Source: Acidovorax sp. A79 (lineage in GTDB: Bacteria; Pseudomonadota; Gammaproteobacteria; Burkholderiales; Burkholderiaceae_C). From it: a stretch of DNA of 64,000 nucleotides. The notes beneath the pieces are model-generated. The model was not told where the DNA came from and ran no database searches. It saw nothing but the letters and a program-made list of their open reading frames with translations. Location: positions 5,496,501-5,560,500 of the forward strand of contig NZ_AP028672.1 in assembly GCF_041154505.1 (NCBI RefSeq), written 5' to 3'. Every line of letters starts with the position of its first letter. The stretch's first letter is position 1. Made by a program: the position numbers and the translations under genes. This document shows, piece after piece, positions 1-7,752 of this stretch.

Positions 1-580
1 CGGCCTGCTGGGCGCCTTCGTGCTGATCCTGGTGGGCGTGCTGGTGGTGCAGATCGATCTGGTGGCCAGCCTCAGGCAGGAGGTGGAAAAGCGCCAGCAG
101 GAAGAGCAGCGCCGCATGGCCCTGGAGAAGGCGCTGGCCATCCCCTTGGCCAGCGGCCGTGTGACGGTGAATGACGGCCGCATCGGGATCAGCGGCAGCG
201 TGCTGTTCGCCACGGGCTCCGACGAGTTGCGGCCCGAAGGCCGCCAGCTTCTCAGAAGCCTCGTGCAGCCCCTGCAGGTGTACCTGCGCGAACGCGACGA
301 GATGCTGATGGTGAGCGGGTTCACCGACAACACCACACTGCTGCGCGGCAGCCAGCAGCGCTTTGCCGACAACCTCGAGCTGTCCGCCCAGCGGGCGCTG
401 ACGGTGGCGCGGGCGCTGATCGACGAAGGCATGCCGTCGTCGCAGGTGTTCGCCGCAGCGTTCGGCGCGGAGCAGCCGGTGGCCTCCAACGCGGATGAAA
501 AAGGCCGCGCGCAGAACCGCCGCGTGGAAATGGCTCCCGTGCCCAAGGCATCGGGTGCAAAGCCTGCGCGGCATGAGTGA
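1..580 (+). CDS. OmpA/MotB C-terminal domain membrane protein (5' truncated by window edge)
   Basis: The reading frame is open from base 2 and encodes a hydrophobic stretch (about residues 1-20), so the gene starts before the window. A short coiled region rich in Glu, Gln and Arg follows, then an OmpA-like peptidoglycan-binding domain over roughly the last 130 residues. Visible family features are the LFATGSDELR segment, the GFTDN segment, the LSAQRALTVARAL helix and the closing QNRRVEM. Such proteins anchor a membrane protein to the cell wall. The stop overlaps the start of the DUF2894 gene by 8 bases, so the two are translationally coupled. In related bacteria this pairing accompanies DUF802 and DUF3348 genes, which would lie upstream, outside the window. 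The specific role is unknown. Confidence 0.85.
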   Translation, partial: GLLGAFVLILVGVLVVQIDLVASLRQEVEKRQQEEQRRMALEKALAIPLASGRVTVNDGRIGISGSVLFATGSDELRPEGRQLLRSLVQPLQVYLRERDEMLMVSGFTDNTTLLRGSQQRFADNLELSAQRALTVARALIDEGMPSSQVFAAAFGAEQPVASNADEKGRAQNRRVEMAPVPKASGAKPARHE

Positions 581-1166
581 ACCCACGCTCGAATCCCTGC
601 GCGCCGAGGGTGCGGACCGCCACGACCCCGTGCGCTACCGCTACCTGGAGGTGCTGGCCGCGCGCCTGCCCGCACAGCCCCCCGCGGTGCAGCAGATACT
701 GGAACAGCGGCTGCGGCGGGCCGTTGGGGCCTATGCGGACGGAGCCCGCGCGGCCGGCGGGCCGGCCCCCGGCGCGGTCGAGCCACCGGCGGCATCACTC
801 CTGGCCCGGCTCAACCGCGACCTGGACGCACGGGCGCAGGCCGATGCGGAACGGGTGCGCATCGAAGGCGGTGCCAGCGCGTCGGACATGAAGAGCGTGC
901 GCCAGTTCAGCGAGGTATGGTCCCGCATTGCCGCAGAGCAGCAGGTGGTGCAGGCGCTGGACCGTGGACCGGAGAACGCGGGGCCGCTCAACCCGCACAA
1001 GCTCATGCTGCGGTCGCTCAGCCTGATGCGGGGCCTCTCGCCCGACTACCTGCGGCGCTTCCTGTCTCAGATGGACTCGCTCCTGTGGCTGGAACAGGCG
1101 AATGCAGCACGCCCGAGAAACCTGGGCCCCGCAGCCCGCGGGGGGCGAAGCCGGCCCAGGGCATAA
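573..1166 (+). CDS. DUF2894 domain protein
   Basis: A 197-residue soluble protein starting at the ATG inside the end of the OmpA-domain gene (8-base overlap). The N-terminus (SLRAEGADRHDPVRYRYLE) and the Ala/Arg-rich helical body match my recollection of DUF2894, a family of unknown function found next to OmpA-domain proteins in betaproteobacteria. There is no signal peptide or membrane segment. The last 20 residues are basic and low-complexity. An in-frame ATG at 495 would extend it by 26 residues into the upstream gene, but the overlapping start at 573 fits operon coupling better. Function unknown; it probably works with the OmpA-domain protein. Confidence 0.75.
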   Translation: MSEPTLESLRAEGADRHDPVRYRYLEVLAARLPAQPPAVQQILEQRLRRAVGAYADGARAAGGPAPGAVEPPAASLLARLNRDLDARAQADAERVRIEGGASASDMKSVRQFSEVWSRIAAEQQVVQALDRGPENAGPLNPHKLMLRSLSLMRGLSPDYLRRFLSQMDSLLWLEQANAARPRNLGPAARGGRSRPRA

Positions 1167-1256
1167 GAAGTCCCTGTCGAATCCGGCGGGCCTGTCCAGG
1201 GAGGGCCTGGCGCCGCACCGGCCGCCCCAGGGTTGCCTGGCCTGCGCCCATGCCCC

Positions 1257-1532
1257 TCACTGGGGCTTGGTCGCGATGTGGCGTTGCAGCAGCGCGTTGG
1301 ACTGGTCGAGTGCCTCGGCGGTGTCGCTCAATTGCTGCTCGAGCTGATCCGTGCGCTCCACCGCCGCCTGCAGGTCGCCTTGCAGGGCGTCGGTGGGAAT
1401 TTGTGTCGTGAGCACCGCGTGCACGACATCGAGCTCGTTGGCCGTGGCCTTGATCTGCTCGGCCGTTTCCAGGTTGCGGTTCAGTACCTCATCGATCTCG
1501 GAGGGCTGGGGCTGCTTCGTTGCGCTGGGCAT
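1257..1532 (-). CDS. Small helical hypothetical protein
   Basis: A 91-residue, Gln/Leu/Ala-rich acidic protein with no Cys, no signal peptide and no membrane segment. The composition and heptad-like spacing (LEQQLSDTAEALDQSNALLQ) suggest a coiled-coil or helical hairpin. It reads toward the DUF2894 gene and is separated by 122 bases from the divergent receiver gene at 1655. The ribosome binding site is weak (CGAGAC about 9 bases upstream). I do not recognise a family; it may be a conserved small protein of this bacterial group. Codon use looks like that of its neighbours, which supports coding. Confidence 0.6.
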   Translation of the reverse strand: MPSATKQPQPSEIDEVLNRNLETAEQIKATANELDVVHAVLTTQIPTDALQGDLQAAVERTDQLEQQLSDTAEALDQSNALLQRHIATKPQ

Positions 1533-1654
1533 AGGTAAGTCTCGCTGAGTAAATCAACTTCTGCCATCGGGGACGCGGCGCCATCGCCTACAGGCCGGGA
1601 GGTCGGATCAGGCGACATTGTAGGCAGCATCACAACAGAAAACGCAGCTCCCAG

Positions 1655-2101
1655 ATGCCCCTCAACACCATCCTTGTCGAAGACAGCAAAACCATCCAGG
1701 AAACTCTGGTGCCCGCGCTGGAGGAACTGGCGGACGCGCGCGTCCTCGCCATCGCCGAAACCGCCAGCGACGCCACGGAGGCCGTCGCGCACTGGCGGGA
1801 AGACTGGCAGCTCATGGTGGTGGACCTGTTCCTGCGCGAAGGCTCCGGGATCGAGGTGCTGCAGGCCCTGCAGCGCGGGGACCGGCTGCGCGCAACGCCT
1901 GGCGCGCGGCAGGGCAGGCCCGGACAGCATGTCTACGTGTTGTCCAACTATGCGACGGCGGACATGCGCCGCCGGTGCGAGGAGTTGGGCGCCGATGGGG
2001 TGTTCGACAAGTCCACCGAGCTGGACGCTTTTTTCGAGCGTTGCAGCGAGCTGCCGCGCCGCGCAGGCACTGGCAGTTCCGCCGCAGCGGATCGCCGGTA
2101 G
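1655..2101 (+). CDS. Single-domain response regulator (receiver domain)
   Basis: A 148-residue protein consisting of one CheY-like receiver domain. The acidic pair is E9/D10, the phospho-acceptor is D57 in VVDLFLREGSG, the conserved Ser/Thr position is S97 (LSNYA) and the conserved Lys is K119 (FDKS). All phosphorylation residues are therefore present. There is no output domain. Between beta-3 and beta-4 lies an extra Arg/Gly-rich stretch (about residues 74-90) longer than in CheY. The C-terminal 20 residues are low-complexity. No histidine kinase is adjacent, so the partner kinase is encoded elsewhere. It probably acts as a phosphorelay intermediate or through protein contacts. Confidence 0.85.
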   Translation: MPLNTILVEDSKTIQETLVPALEELADARVLAIAETASDATEAVAHWREDWQLMVVDLFLREGSGIEVLQALQRGDRLRATPGARQGRPGQHVYVLSNYATADMRRRCEELGADGVFDKSTELDAFFERCSELPRRAGTGSSAAADRR

Positions 2102-2109
2102 CCCCCGGG

Positions 2110-2994
2110 CTACCGGACGGCCGGGCCGGGATCGCTGACTGTGCCATCCTCCAGCGCCCGTTCGATGAGCGCAGCCACCGCGGGGTCCGGTGCCATGGGC
2201 CGGAAGGCGCTGACGTGCGCGCGTCCGATGTTCCCGGCGGGCAGGCGGGCCAGCAGGTGGCCCAGTGGTACCAGCGCGAGCCGCGCCATCTGGCCGGCGG
2301 CCTCGTGCGAATCCCGCAGCTGCAGCGCGTAGCGCAGCATCGCGCAGTGCGATCTCCAGTGCAGGGGCAGGGAAGCCTGGCCCAGCACATGCGCTGCCTC
2401 CAACCACCGCCAGCGCACCGCCGGGGGGGCCTCCGGCTGGCCCGCAAAACCGGCGAGCAGATGCTCGAACGCTCGGCGTTTGTGTTGCGCACAGGAGGGC
2501 GCTGCATGTTCTGCCGCCCGCAGCCCCGCGTGCTGTTCCGCCAGCTTGCGCCAGCGGCGCTGGCGATGCCGGTAGAACATCTGGGCGAATGCCGTGCTCA
2601 ACGGCGTCATCAGCCAGGGCAGGTGGCGGGCCACGACCTTCACGTCGTCGGTGTACAGGGTCGTGCCGTCCGGCAGGGGCTCGAGCGTGATGCGGTGGTC
2701 CCAGCGGCGCATGAGCAGGCCGTCGCCGTTGTCACGCAGCGTGGGCCAGCCGCCAGCCTGCGGTGGCGGCTCGATGGAAATGCGCACGGTCTGGGAGCCC
2801 ATGGGCAGCACGCCCAGCAGCCGCATGTCCAGCGCGAACTCGCCCTGTTCCCAGTGCGCGGGCCATCGCGCGCCTTGCACGGGCCGGAACCGCATGAGGG
2901 GCGCGGTGATGTGGCGAAAGACGGCGGTGCTTTGCAGCTGCGTGGCCACCCACTCGGGCGGCGCGTTCAAGCGGGTGGACAGGTGCACGCGCAT
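2110..2994 (-). CDS. SRPBCC-like / DUF3703 fusion protein
   Basis: A 294-residue protein of two parts. Residues about 1-150 resemble an SRPBCC (START/polyketide cyclase-like) ligand-binding fold: beta-rich, beginning MRVHLSTRLNAPPEWV and ending in a helix around MTPLSTAFAQMFYRHR. Residues about 170-285 match DUF3703, recognised from AAHVLGQASLPLHWRSHCAMLRYALQ and from LARLPAGNIGRAHVSAFRPM. DUF3703 genes often sit next to cation diffusion facilitators. Here the gene lies 3 bases after the efflux gene and is presumably co-transcribed under the CadR-like regulator. No signal peptide is seen, so it is probably cytoplasmic. Function unknown; a role in metal or membrane stress is inferred only from context. 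Confidence 0.75.
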   Translation of the reverse strand: MRVHLSTRLNAPPEWVATQLQSTAVFRHITAPLMRFRPVQGARWPAHWEQGEFALDMRLLGVLPMGSQTVRISIEPPPQAGGWPTLRDNGDGLLMRRWDHRITLEPLPDGTTLYTDDVKVVARHLPWLMTPLSTAFAQMFYRHRQRRWRKLAEQHAGLRAAEHAAPSCAQHKRRAFEHLLAGFAGQPEAPPAVRWRWLEAAHVLGQASLPLHWRSHCAMLRYALQLRDSHEAAGQMARLALVPLGHLLARLPAGNIGRAHVSAFRPMAPDPAVAALIERALEDGTVSDPGPAVR

Positions 2995-2997
2995 GGC

Positions 2998-3657
2998 TCA
3001 GTGCCCTTGCGGCTGCGGGCGGGCCGCACCACCCGCCAGTTCCTGGCGTGCCTGGCGGATCACGCTCCAGCCCCCGGTGATGGCCAGCCATGCCATGACG
3101 GCAGCCACCGCCAGGTCCGGCCAGGCCGTGCCCGTGCCGAACACCCCCAGCGCCGCGCCCATCACCGCGAGGTTGCCCAGCACGTCATTGCGCGTGCACA
3201 GCCACACGCTGCGCATGTTGGCATCGCCTTCGCGGTAGGCGTACAGCAGCACCGCCACGCCCAGGTTCGCGGCCAGGGCCAGCAAGCCCACGCTGCCCAT
3301 CGTCAGGGGTTCGGGCGCAATTCCCTGCCAGGCGCCCCAGGCCACGCGTCCCACCACCACGAGGCCGAACACCAGCATGCTGGCCCCCTTGACCAGCGCA
3401 GCGCGTGCGCGCCATGCCAGGGCCATGGCCAGCACCCACAGCGAGAGTGCGTAGTTGGCCGCATCGCCCAGGAAGTCGATGGCGTCGGCCAGCAGCGATG
3501 CCGAACCGGACTGCAGGCCCGCTCCGATTTCGAGCAGGAACATCGCGGCATTGACGATGAGCGCCACCCAGAGGATGCGGCGGTAGCGCGGGTCCGCGCT
3601 GGTGGGGGCACCGTGGTCGTGGCCGTCGTTGGAATGGTGATGGCAATGTGCGGACAT
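2998..3657 (-). CDS. Cation diffusion facilitator family efflux protein, short form
   Basis: Predicted inner-membrane metal efflux protein of 219 residues with about six membrane helices. It starts with a His-rich tip (HCHHHSNDGHDHG) typical of metal-binding CDF N-termini. TM2 carries ADAIDFLGD, which supplies the Asp-xxx-Asp pair of the transport site. TM5 reads CTRNDVLGN, so the usual His of the His-xxx-Asp pair appears to be Cys. The large C-terminal cytoplasmic domain of YiiP-type CDFs is absent. I chose the ATG at 3657; an upstream ATG at 3690 would add 11 residues without a better ribosome site. It is transcribed from the MerR-type promoter at 3703-3733, so induction by Cd, Pb or Zn is likely. 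The exact metal cannot be read from sequence. Confidence 0.85.
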   Translation of the reverse strand: MSAHCHHHSNDGHDHGAPTSADPRYRRILWVALIVNAAMFLLEIGAGLQSGSASLLADAIDFLGDAANYALSLWVLAMALAWRARAALVKGASMLVFGLVVVGRVAWGAWQGIAPEPLTMGSVGLLALAANLGVAVLLYAYREGDANMRSVWLCTRNDVLGNLAVMGAALGVFGTGTAWPDLAVAAVMAWLAITGGWSVIRQARQELAGGAARPQPQGH

Positions 3658-3702
3658 GGCGGTTCTTCTTTCTCCCGGGAGGGTTTTCAATGTGATGGCA
3701 TC

Positions 3703-3733
3703 ATTGGAAACCTTGAAGTCACTTGAGGGTCAA
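3703..3733 (-). promoter_or_regulatory. MerR-type metal-responsive promoter and operator
   Basis: On the minus strand a -35 box TTGACC (3728-3733) and a -10-like TCCAAT (3703-3708) are separated by 19 bases, the long spacer typical of promoters untwisted by MerR proteins. Inside lies a 21-base near-palindrome (3710-3730) with half sites ACC(T/C)T(G/C)AAGT meeting at a central C. It lies between the divergent efflux gene (start 3657) and the regulator gene (start 3737). The regulator's GAGGG ribosome site overlaps the operator, so bound protein could also limit its own expression. Confidence 0.75.
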
Positions 3734-3736
3734 GCG

Positions 3737-4207
3737 ATGGCACAGCCGGTTGCACAAACTCCCCAGTACCGCATCGGCGAGGCAGCCCGGCAATCGGGCG
3801 TGTCCGCCGCGAACATCCGCTACTACGAAAAGGAAGGGCTGCTCGCGCCCGGTGTCCGGGAGGACAACAGCTATCGCCTGTACAACGCGGACGATGTGCA
3901 CCGCCTGCGCTTCATCCGCCTGTGCCGCGCGATGGACATGTCGCTGGACGAGGTGCGCACCCTGCTGGCGCTGGACTGGACCCGCAAGCAGGACTGCGAC
4001 GCCGCGCGCGACACGCTGGATGAGCACCTTCAGCATGTGCGTGGCCGCCTGGCGGAACTGCTCACGCTGGAGGCCGACCTGCTCGCGCTGCGCAACCGCT
4101 GCGACGGGTCGGACACGCACTGCCACATCATCGAGGCCCTGCATGCGCGCGCCGATGAGCAGTCTGCCGTGGCTGCCTCGGCCGGCGTGGGAAAGCGCCA
4201 TGTGTAG
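3737..4207 (+). CDS. cadR: Cd(II)/Pb(II)-responsive MerR-family regulator (CadR/PbrR type)
   Basis: A 156-residue MerR-family activator. Residues about 11-80 form the winged-helix DNA-binding region (YRIGEAARQSGVSAANIRYYEKEGLL), followed by the dimerisation helix. Metal ligands are visible as C87 (KQDCDAA), C122 and C129 (RCDGSDTHC). This is the Cys pattern of CadR (C77, C112, C119) with a constant offset of ten. A His-containing C-terminal tail (KRHV) may add a second site. The ATG at 3737 has GAGGG seven bases upstream; upstream ATGs at 3656 and 3695 would place the operator inside the coding region. It divergently controls the efflux gene. The symbol reflects family similarity; PbrR is an equal alternative. 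Confidence 0.88.
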   Translation: MAQPVAQTPQYRIGEAARQSGVSAANIRYYEKEGLLAPGVREDNSYRLYNADDVHRLRFIRLCRAMDMSLDEVRTLLALDWTRKQDCDAARDTLDEHLQHVRGRLAELLTLEADLLALRNRCDGSDTHCHIIEALHARADEQSAVAASAGVGKRHV

Positions 4208-4286
4208 GCCAGCCGGGCGGCCCGCCGGCGGCACGGCCATGCCGGGTGGCCGCGAGGATGTGAAGAGCTGTTTCCTCCGTGCAGCC

Positions 4287-4343
4287 TATTGCTCCTGAAA
4301 TGATAGCTTTTGGCGCTTATGAATGAAGCGCTGGAGGCCAAAA
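4287..4343. repeat. Dispersed intergenic hairpin repeat (copy 1)
   Basis: A non-coding segment with an ATTGCTCC..GATAGC part followed by a hairpin GCGCTT (4313-4318), 7-base loop, AAGCGC (4326-4331), then GGAGGCCAAAAAC. Similar modules occur at about 32617, 33556, 40196 and 58671, always between genes. Confidence 0.6.
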
Positions 4344-4409
4344 ACAATCGCAATGGCCCTGGCGGCTCGTGGTCGGTGCGGGCCCGGGTCACGCCGCTAT
4401 GATCCGGCC

Positions 4410-5210
4410 ATGATTTCGCGCTTGCCCGGCCTCTCCCTGCCCGAACGCGTGTGGAATACCGCGCGGCGCTGGGCGGTCGCGTGGTGGCGCATCCTGTACC
4501 TGGGCGCCGTCGTGCTCGTGCTGGTGCTGTCTCCGTCCAGTTACGGCAAGGGCACGCGCAGGGCGCTGGCGCGCCATCTGTACCTCGATACGGCACCCGT
4601 GCTGCTGGGGTTCACGGTGCTGGCGGCGCTGATCAGCCTGGTGCTGACGCGCATCGTCGTGGTCACGGCGCTCAGCTATGGCCTTTCGCGCTATGCGCTG
4701 GAGATGGTGATCCGCGTGCTGGTGCTCGAGCTGATCCCGCTCACGGCCGCGCTGTTCGTGGCGATGCGCTGCACCATTCCCAACGGCACGCAGATCACCC
4801 GCCTGCGGCAGAACGGCCGGTTCGACGCGCTGCGCGCCCAGGGCTCGGACCCGGTGCGCATCGAGCTTCTGCCGCGGGTGATCGCGGGCGTATTCGCGTG
4901 CATCACGCTCGCCGCGCTCAGCTGCGTGGTGGCACTGGTGCTGGCCTATCTGGGGGTGTATGGTTTCAACTTGGCGGGGGCGCCCAGCTACACGCGCATG
5001 TTCGGCCAGGTGTTCACGCCCAGCGTGACGATGGTGTTCGTGCTCAAGACGGTGTTCTTCAGCCTGGCCGTGGCGCTCATTCCCATGGCTGCGGGCCTGT
5101 ACGACACTGGCGACCGCACCCAGCCCGATTCGGAGCTGGGGGGCCTGGCCCGCATGTTCGCCGTCCTGCTGCTGATCGAGGTCGCCTCGCTCATGGGCAA
5201 CTACTACTGA
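4410..5210 (+). CDS. MlaE-family ABC permease
   Basis: A 266-residue inner-membrane protein with about five or six hydrophobic helices, resembling MlaE permeases of lipid (MCE) transport systems. Family-like features are the Glu/Leu-rich central helix (MVIRVLVLELIPLTAALFVAMRC) and a loop with RFDALRAQGSDPVRIELLPRVIAG, which resembles the coupling region that meets the ATPase. The start at 4410 was chosen because it opens the conserved region; an upstream ATG at 4323 lies in repeat DNA. It is followed after 57 bases by an MCE-domain gene. No MlaF-type ATPase gene lies in the cluster, which is unusual. Role in phospholipid or hydrophobic substrate transport is inferred from family. Confidence 0.8.
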   Translation: MISRLPGLSLPERVWNTARRWAVAWWRILYLGAVVLVLVLSPSSYGKGTRRALARHLYLDTAPVLLGFTVLAALISLVLTRIVVVTALSYGLSRYALEMVIRVLVLELIPLTAALFVAMRCTIPNGTQITRLRQNGRFDALRAQGSDPVRIELLPRVIAGVFACITLAALSCVVALVLAYLGVYGFNLAGAPSYTRMFGQVFTPSVTMVFVLKTVFFSLAVALIPMAAGLYDTGDRTQPDSELGGLARMFAVLLLIEVASLMGNYY

Positions 5211-5267
5211 CTCCTGCCTGCCGACATCCGCCAGACCCTTACATCCCGCGACCCACGCCCGGCATCC

Positions 5268-6305
5268 ATGAACGACGAGAACCCCCACCACCGCCCCACA
5301 CCGCCCCCCGGGCCAGCGCCAGCGCCTGCGGCCGCCGACGTGCCGCCGGTGGAAACCTTGCGCCCGGTAGCCTACCTGGAGCTCAAGGCGGCGGCGCTGC
5401 TGCTGTTCACGCTGGCGCTCATCGTGGGATCGGGCCTGTACCTGCTGTACGCGCGCGGTGCGTTCGAGCCCACGCAGACCCTGGTGCTGACCGCCGACGA
5501 CTCCGAAGGCGTGGTGGTGGGCATGGACATGACCTTCTCCGGTTTCCCCATTGGCCGCGTGCGCCGCATCGAACTGGCCGAAACCGGCAACGCCCGCATC
5601 ATCGTGGACGTGCCGCGCAAGGACGCCCACTGGCTGCGCGAATCCAGCGTGTTCACACTGGTGCGGGGCATCGTGGGGGGCACCAACATCCGCGCCTACA
5701 CGGGCATGCTGAACGACAAGCTCCTGCCCGACGGCTCCGTGCGCCCCGTACTGCGCGGTGATGCCACCGCCGAGATCCCGCAGCTCATGGCCTCGGCCCG
5801 CGAACTGCTGTCCAACCTCAATGCCCTCACCGCGCAGGACGCGGCCCTGGGCGGCAGCCTGGCCAACGTGCGGGCGCTGACCGACCGCATCAACGGCCCG
5901 GGGGGCGTGCTGGGCGTGCTGATGGGCAACGAGGCCGACGCGAAGAAGATCGTGGCCACGCTGGAACGCACCAACGCACTGCTCGCGCGCCTGGATGGCA
6001 TGGCGGCACGTGCCGACAAACAGGTGTTTGGGGCCGATGGCAGCAAGGACGCGCTGGTCCCCGAAGTGCGGGCCACGGTGGCCCAGCTGGGGGGCCTGCT
6101 GGCCGACACCCGCGCGAGCCTGCAGAAGGTGGACGCGGTGCTGGTGGAGGCGCAGGCCATCGGTGCCAATGCGCGGGAAGCCACGACCGACCTGGGCGCA
6201 TTGCGCGCCGAGGTGGAAAGCAACCTGCGCAAGGTGGAGAGCCTGGTCAATGAGATCAACCGCAAATGGCCTTTCGCGCGGGACACGGAGCTCAAGCTGC
6301 CATGA
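5268..6305 (+). CDS. MlaD/MCE-domain substrate-binding protein
   Basis: A 345-residue protein with a Pro/Ala-rich cytoplasmic N-terminus (1-33), one membrane helix (about 44-62) and a periplasmic MCE domain (about 70-150). MCE features are a SEGVVVGMDMTFSGFPIGRV segment and a VRGIVGGTNIRAYTG segment. Residues about 170-335 form a long helical tail with repeated ALTAR/LDGMA-like heptads, as in MCE proteins that form hexameric tubes. Such proteins carry lipids between membranes with an MlaE permease. It lies between the permease gene and a lipoprotein gene, whose start overlaps its stop (ATGA), so the three form one operon. Confidence 0.85.
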   Translation: MNDENPHHRPTPPPGPAPAPAAADVPPVETLRPVAYLELKAAALLLFTLALIVGSGLYLLYARGAFEPTQTLVLTADDSEGVVVGMDMTFSGFPIGRVRRIELAETGNARIIVDVPRKDAHWLRESSVFTLVRGIVGGTNIRAYTGMLNDKLLPDGSVRPVLRGDATAEIPQLMASARELLSNLNALTAQDAALGGSLANVRALTDRINGPGGVLGVLMGNEADAKKIVATLERTNALLARLDGMAARADKQVFGADGSKDALVPEVRATVAQLGGLLADTRASLQKVDAVLVEAQAIGANAREATTDLGALRAEVESNLRKVESLVNEINRKWPFARDTELKLP

Positions 6306-7003
6306 AGCGTCTTATCCCCACGCCCCCTGCTGTGCTGCGGCGGCACCTGACCCATGCCGCGCTCCTGGCGGCGGCGCTGCTGCTGTCCGCCTGCTCCGGC
6401 AAGCCCCGGGTGCCCGACTGGCAAATGAACGCCCAGGCCTCCGCGCAAAAGGCGCTGGAAGCCTATCTGTCAGGCAATGACCGTGTCGACAGGCTGGAGT
6501 GGGACCGCGCCCGCGCGGAGGTCGCCCGCACGGGCCGCCCGGATCTGCTGGCCCGCCTGGAGCTCATGCGCTGCGCGGCGCAGGTCGCCAGTCTGGTGGC
6601 TGGCCCGTGTGAACGCTTTGAGCCATTGCGCGCGGATGCGGCGGCGCCGGAGCGTGCCTATGCCGACTACCTGGCCGGCAGCTTGCCGCCGCAAGGGGCA
6701 AGCCTGCTGCCCGAAGCGCAGCGCAAGGTGGCCGTGTCGGGGGATGGGGCGGCCTTGTCCGCCATCGAGGATCCGCTCTCGCGCCTGGTGGCGGCCGGGG
6801 TGCTGTTTCAGGCAGGGCGTGCCAGCCCGGCCGTGATTGGCAACGCCATCGATGCCGCGTCCACACAGGGCTGGCGGCGGCCTTTGATGGCCTGGTTGAC
6901 GCTGCAGGCGCAGCGCGCTGACGCTGCAGGAGACGCGGAGTCGGCATCGGCGCTGCGGCGGCGCATTGCCATCGTGGAGCAGGGCGCCGCAGGCTTGCGC
7001 TAG
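6302..7003 (+). CDS. Lipoprotein of the MCE operon
   Basis: A 233-residue protein with a lipoprotein signal peptide ending in the lipobox LSAC (Cys at about residue 32). The mature part is Ala/Leu/Arg-rich and helical (KALEAYLSGNDRVDRLEW and following), possibly TPR-like. It contains two further Cys residues (RCAAQ and GPCERF) that could form a disulfide. Its start overlaps the MCE-domain gene stop by four bases. By position it could be the outer-membrane or periplasmic partner of the transport system. I do not recognise a named family. Confidence 0.7.
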   Translation: MKRLIPTPPAVLRRHLTHAALLAAALLLSACSGKPRVPDWQMNAQASAQKALEAYLSGNDRVDRLEWDRARAEVARTGRPDLLARLELMRCAAQVASLVAGPCERFEPLRADAAAPERAYADYLAGSLPPQGASLLPEAQRKVAVSGDGAALSAIEDPLSRLVAAGVLFQAGRASPAVIGNAIDAASTQGWRRPLMAWLTLQAQRADAAGDAESASALRRRIAIVEQGAAGLR

Positions 7004-7028
7004 CGGGCCGGGACTCCAGGGGCGATTC

Positions 7029-7412
7029 TCAGCGCAACCGTGCCTGCAGCTGTGTTTCGATGTGGTCCCGCTCCGAGGCAAACTGCTGGGCGCTGATTTC
7101 ATTTGCCTCGTATTTGCGCGCCGTGGAAAGCAGAAGCACGGTGTTCTCCAGCCGTGTGTCTTGCTGCAATGAAGGGGGCAGGGCCGTCAGGCGGTCGAAG
7201 CTTTGTTTGTAGAGTTCGCTCCAGCTCAGCGTCCCCGCCTGGGCCTGGGCGCGGGCGCCATCATGCCAGCGGGCGAACTCTTCGAGGGAGCTGTCGCGCG
7301 GGCTCGTGCAGCCCAGGAGGCCCGCGATCAGCGCCAGGGCGGACCAACGCCATGCGATGGCGTGAGAGGAAGAGGAATTCAGGCCTGCAGAGATTCGAAA
7401 ACGTGTGGTCAC
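7029..7412 (-). CDS. Small hypothetical lipoprotein
   Basis: A 127-residue protein with a lipoprotein signal: basic N-terminus, hydrophobic stretch WSALALIAGLLGC with lipobox LLGC at about residue 35. The mature chain is helical and charged (SLEEFARWHDGARAQAQAG). It ends 25 bases from the end of the convergent MCE-operon lipoprotein gene. No known family recognised and no catalytic motif visible. Probably sits in the outer or inner membrane on the periplasmic side. Confidence 0.65.
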   Translation of the reverse strand: MTTRFRISAGLNSSSSHAIAWRWSALALIAGLLGCTSPRDSSLEEFARWHDGARAQAQAGTLSWSELYKQSFDRLTALPPSLQQDTRLENTVLLLSTARKYEANEISAQQFASERDHIETQLQARLR

Positions 7413-7569
7413 GATCGTCCTCCATTCTTGAATGACAACGGAAATGCCGTTGTGCAGCGCCAGATGGTACTCCGATGCTATGATTTTTTCTACTTTGCCA
7501 AAAAAGTGCAGAAGCGCGCACCGGATGTGGGCAATCTACGTGCCCTGGCAACCCAGTGCCGGCAGTCCG

Positions 7570-7752
7570 CTACTGGAACAGGCTCGTGGGCAGGAGCTGG
7601 TCCAGCCCATGGGGCAAGAGCGACATGGAGTCCACCGACTGCACCGCCACATCGGGCATCAACAAGGATGCCGCTGCAAGTACCGCAAGCACGACCGTAC
7701 CGGCAAATGCTGCCAGTGCGCGGGCTCCGGGGGGCAAAGGGTGGCGTTTCAT
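7570..7752 (-). CDS. Small single-pass membrane or secreted protein
   Basis: A 60-residue protein starting MKRHPLPPGARAL with one hydrophobic helix (about 13-31) and a short C-terminal tail (SVDSMSLLPHGLDQLLPTSLF). AAAGGA about seven bases upstream of the ATG at 7752 is a good ribosome site, which is why I keep this short frame. The hydrophobic segment could be a signal anchor or a cleavable signal. I recognise no family; it stands alone with about 150 bases or more on each side. Confidence 0.5.
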   Translation of the reverse strand: MKRHPLPPGARALAAFAGTVVLAVLAAASLLMPDVAVQSVDSMSLLPHGLDQLLPTSLFQ

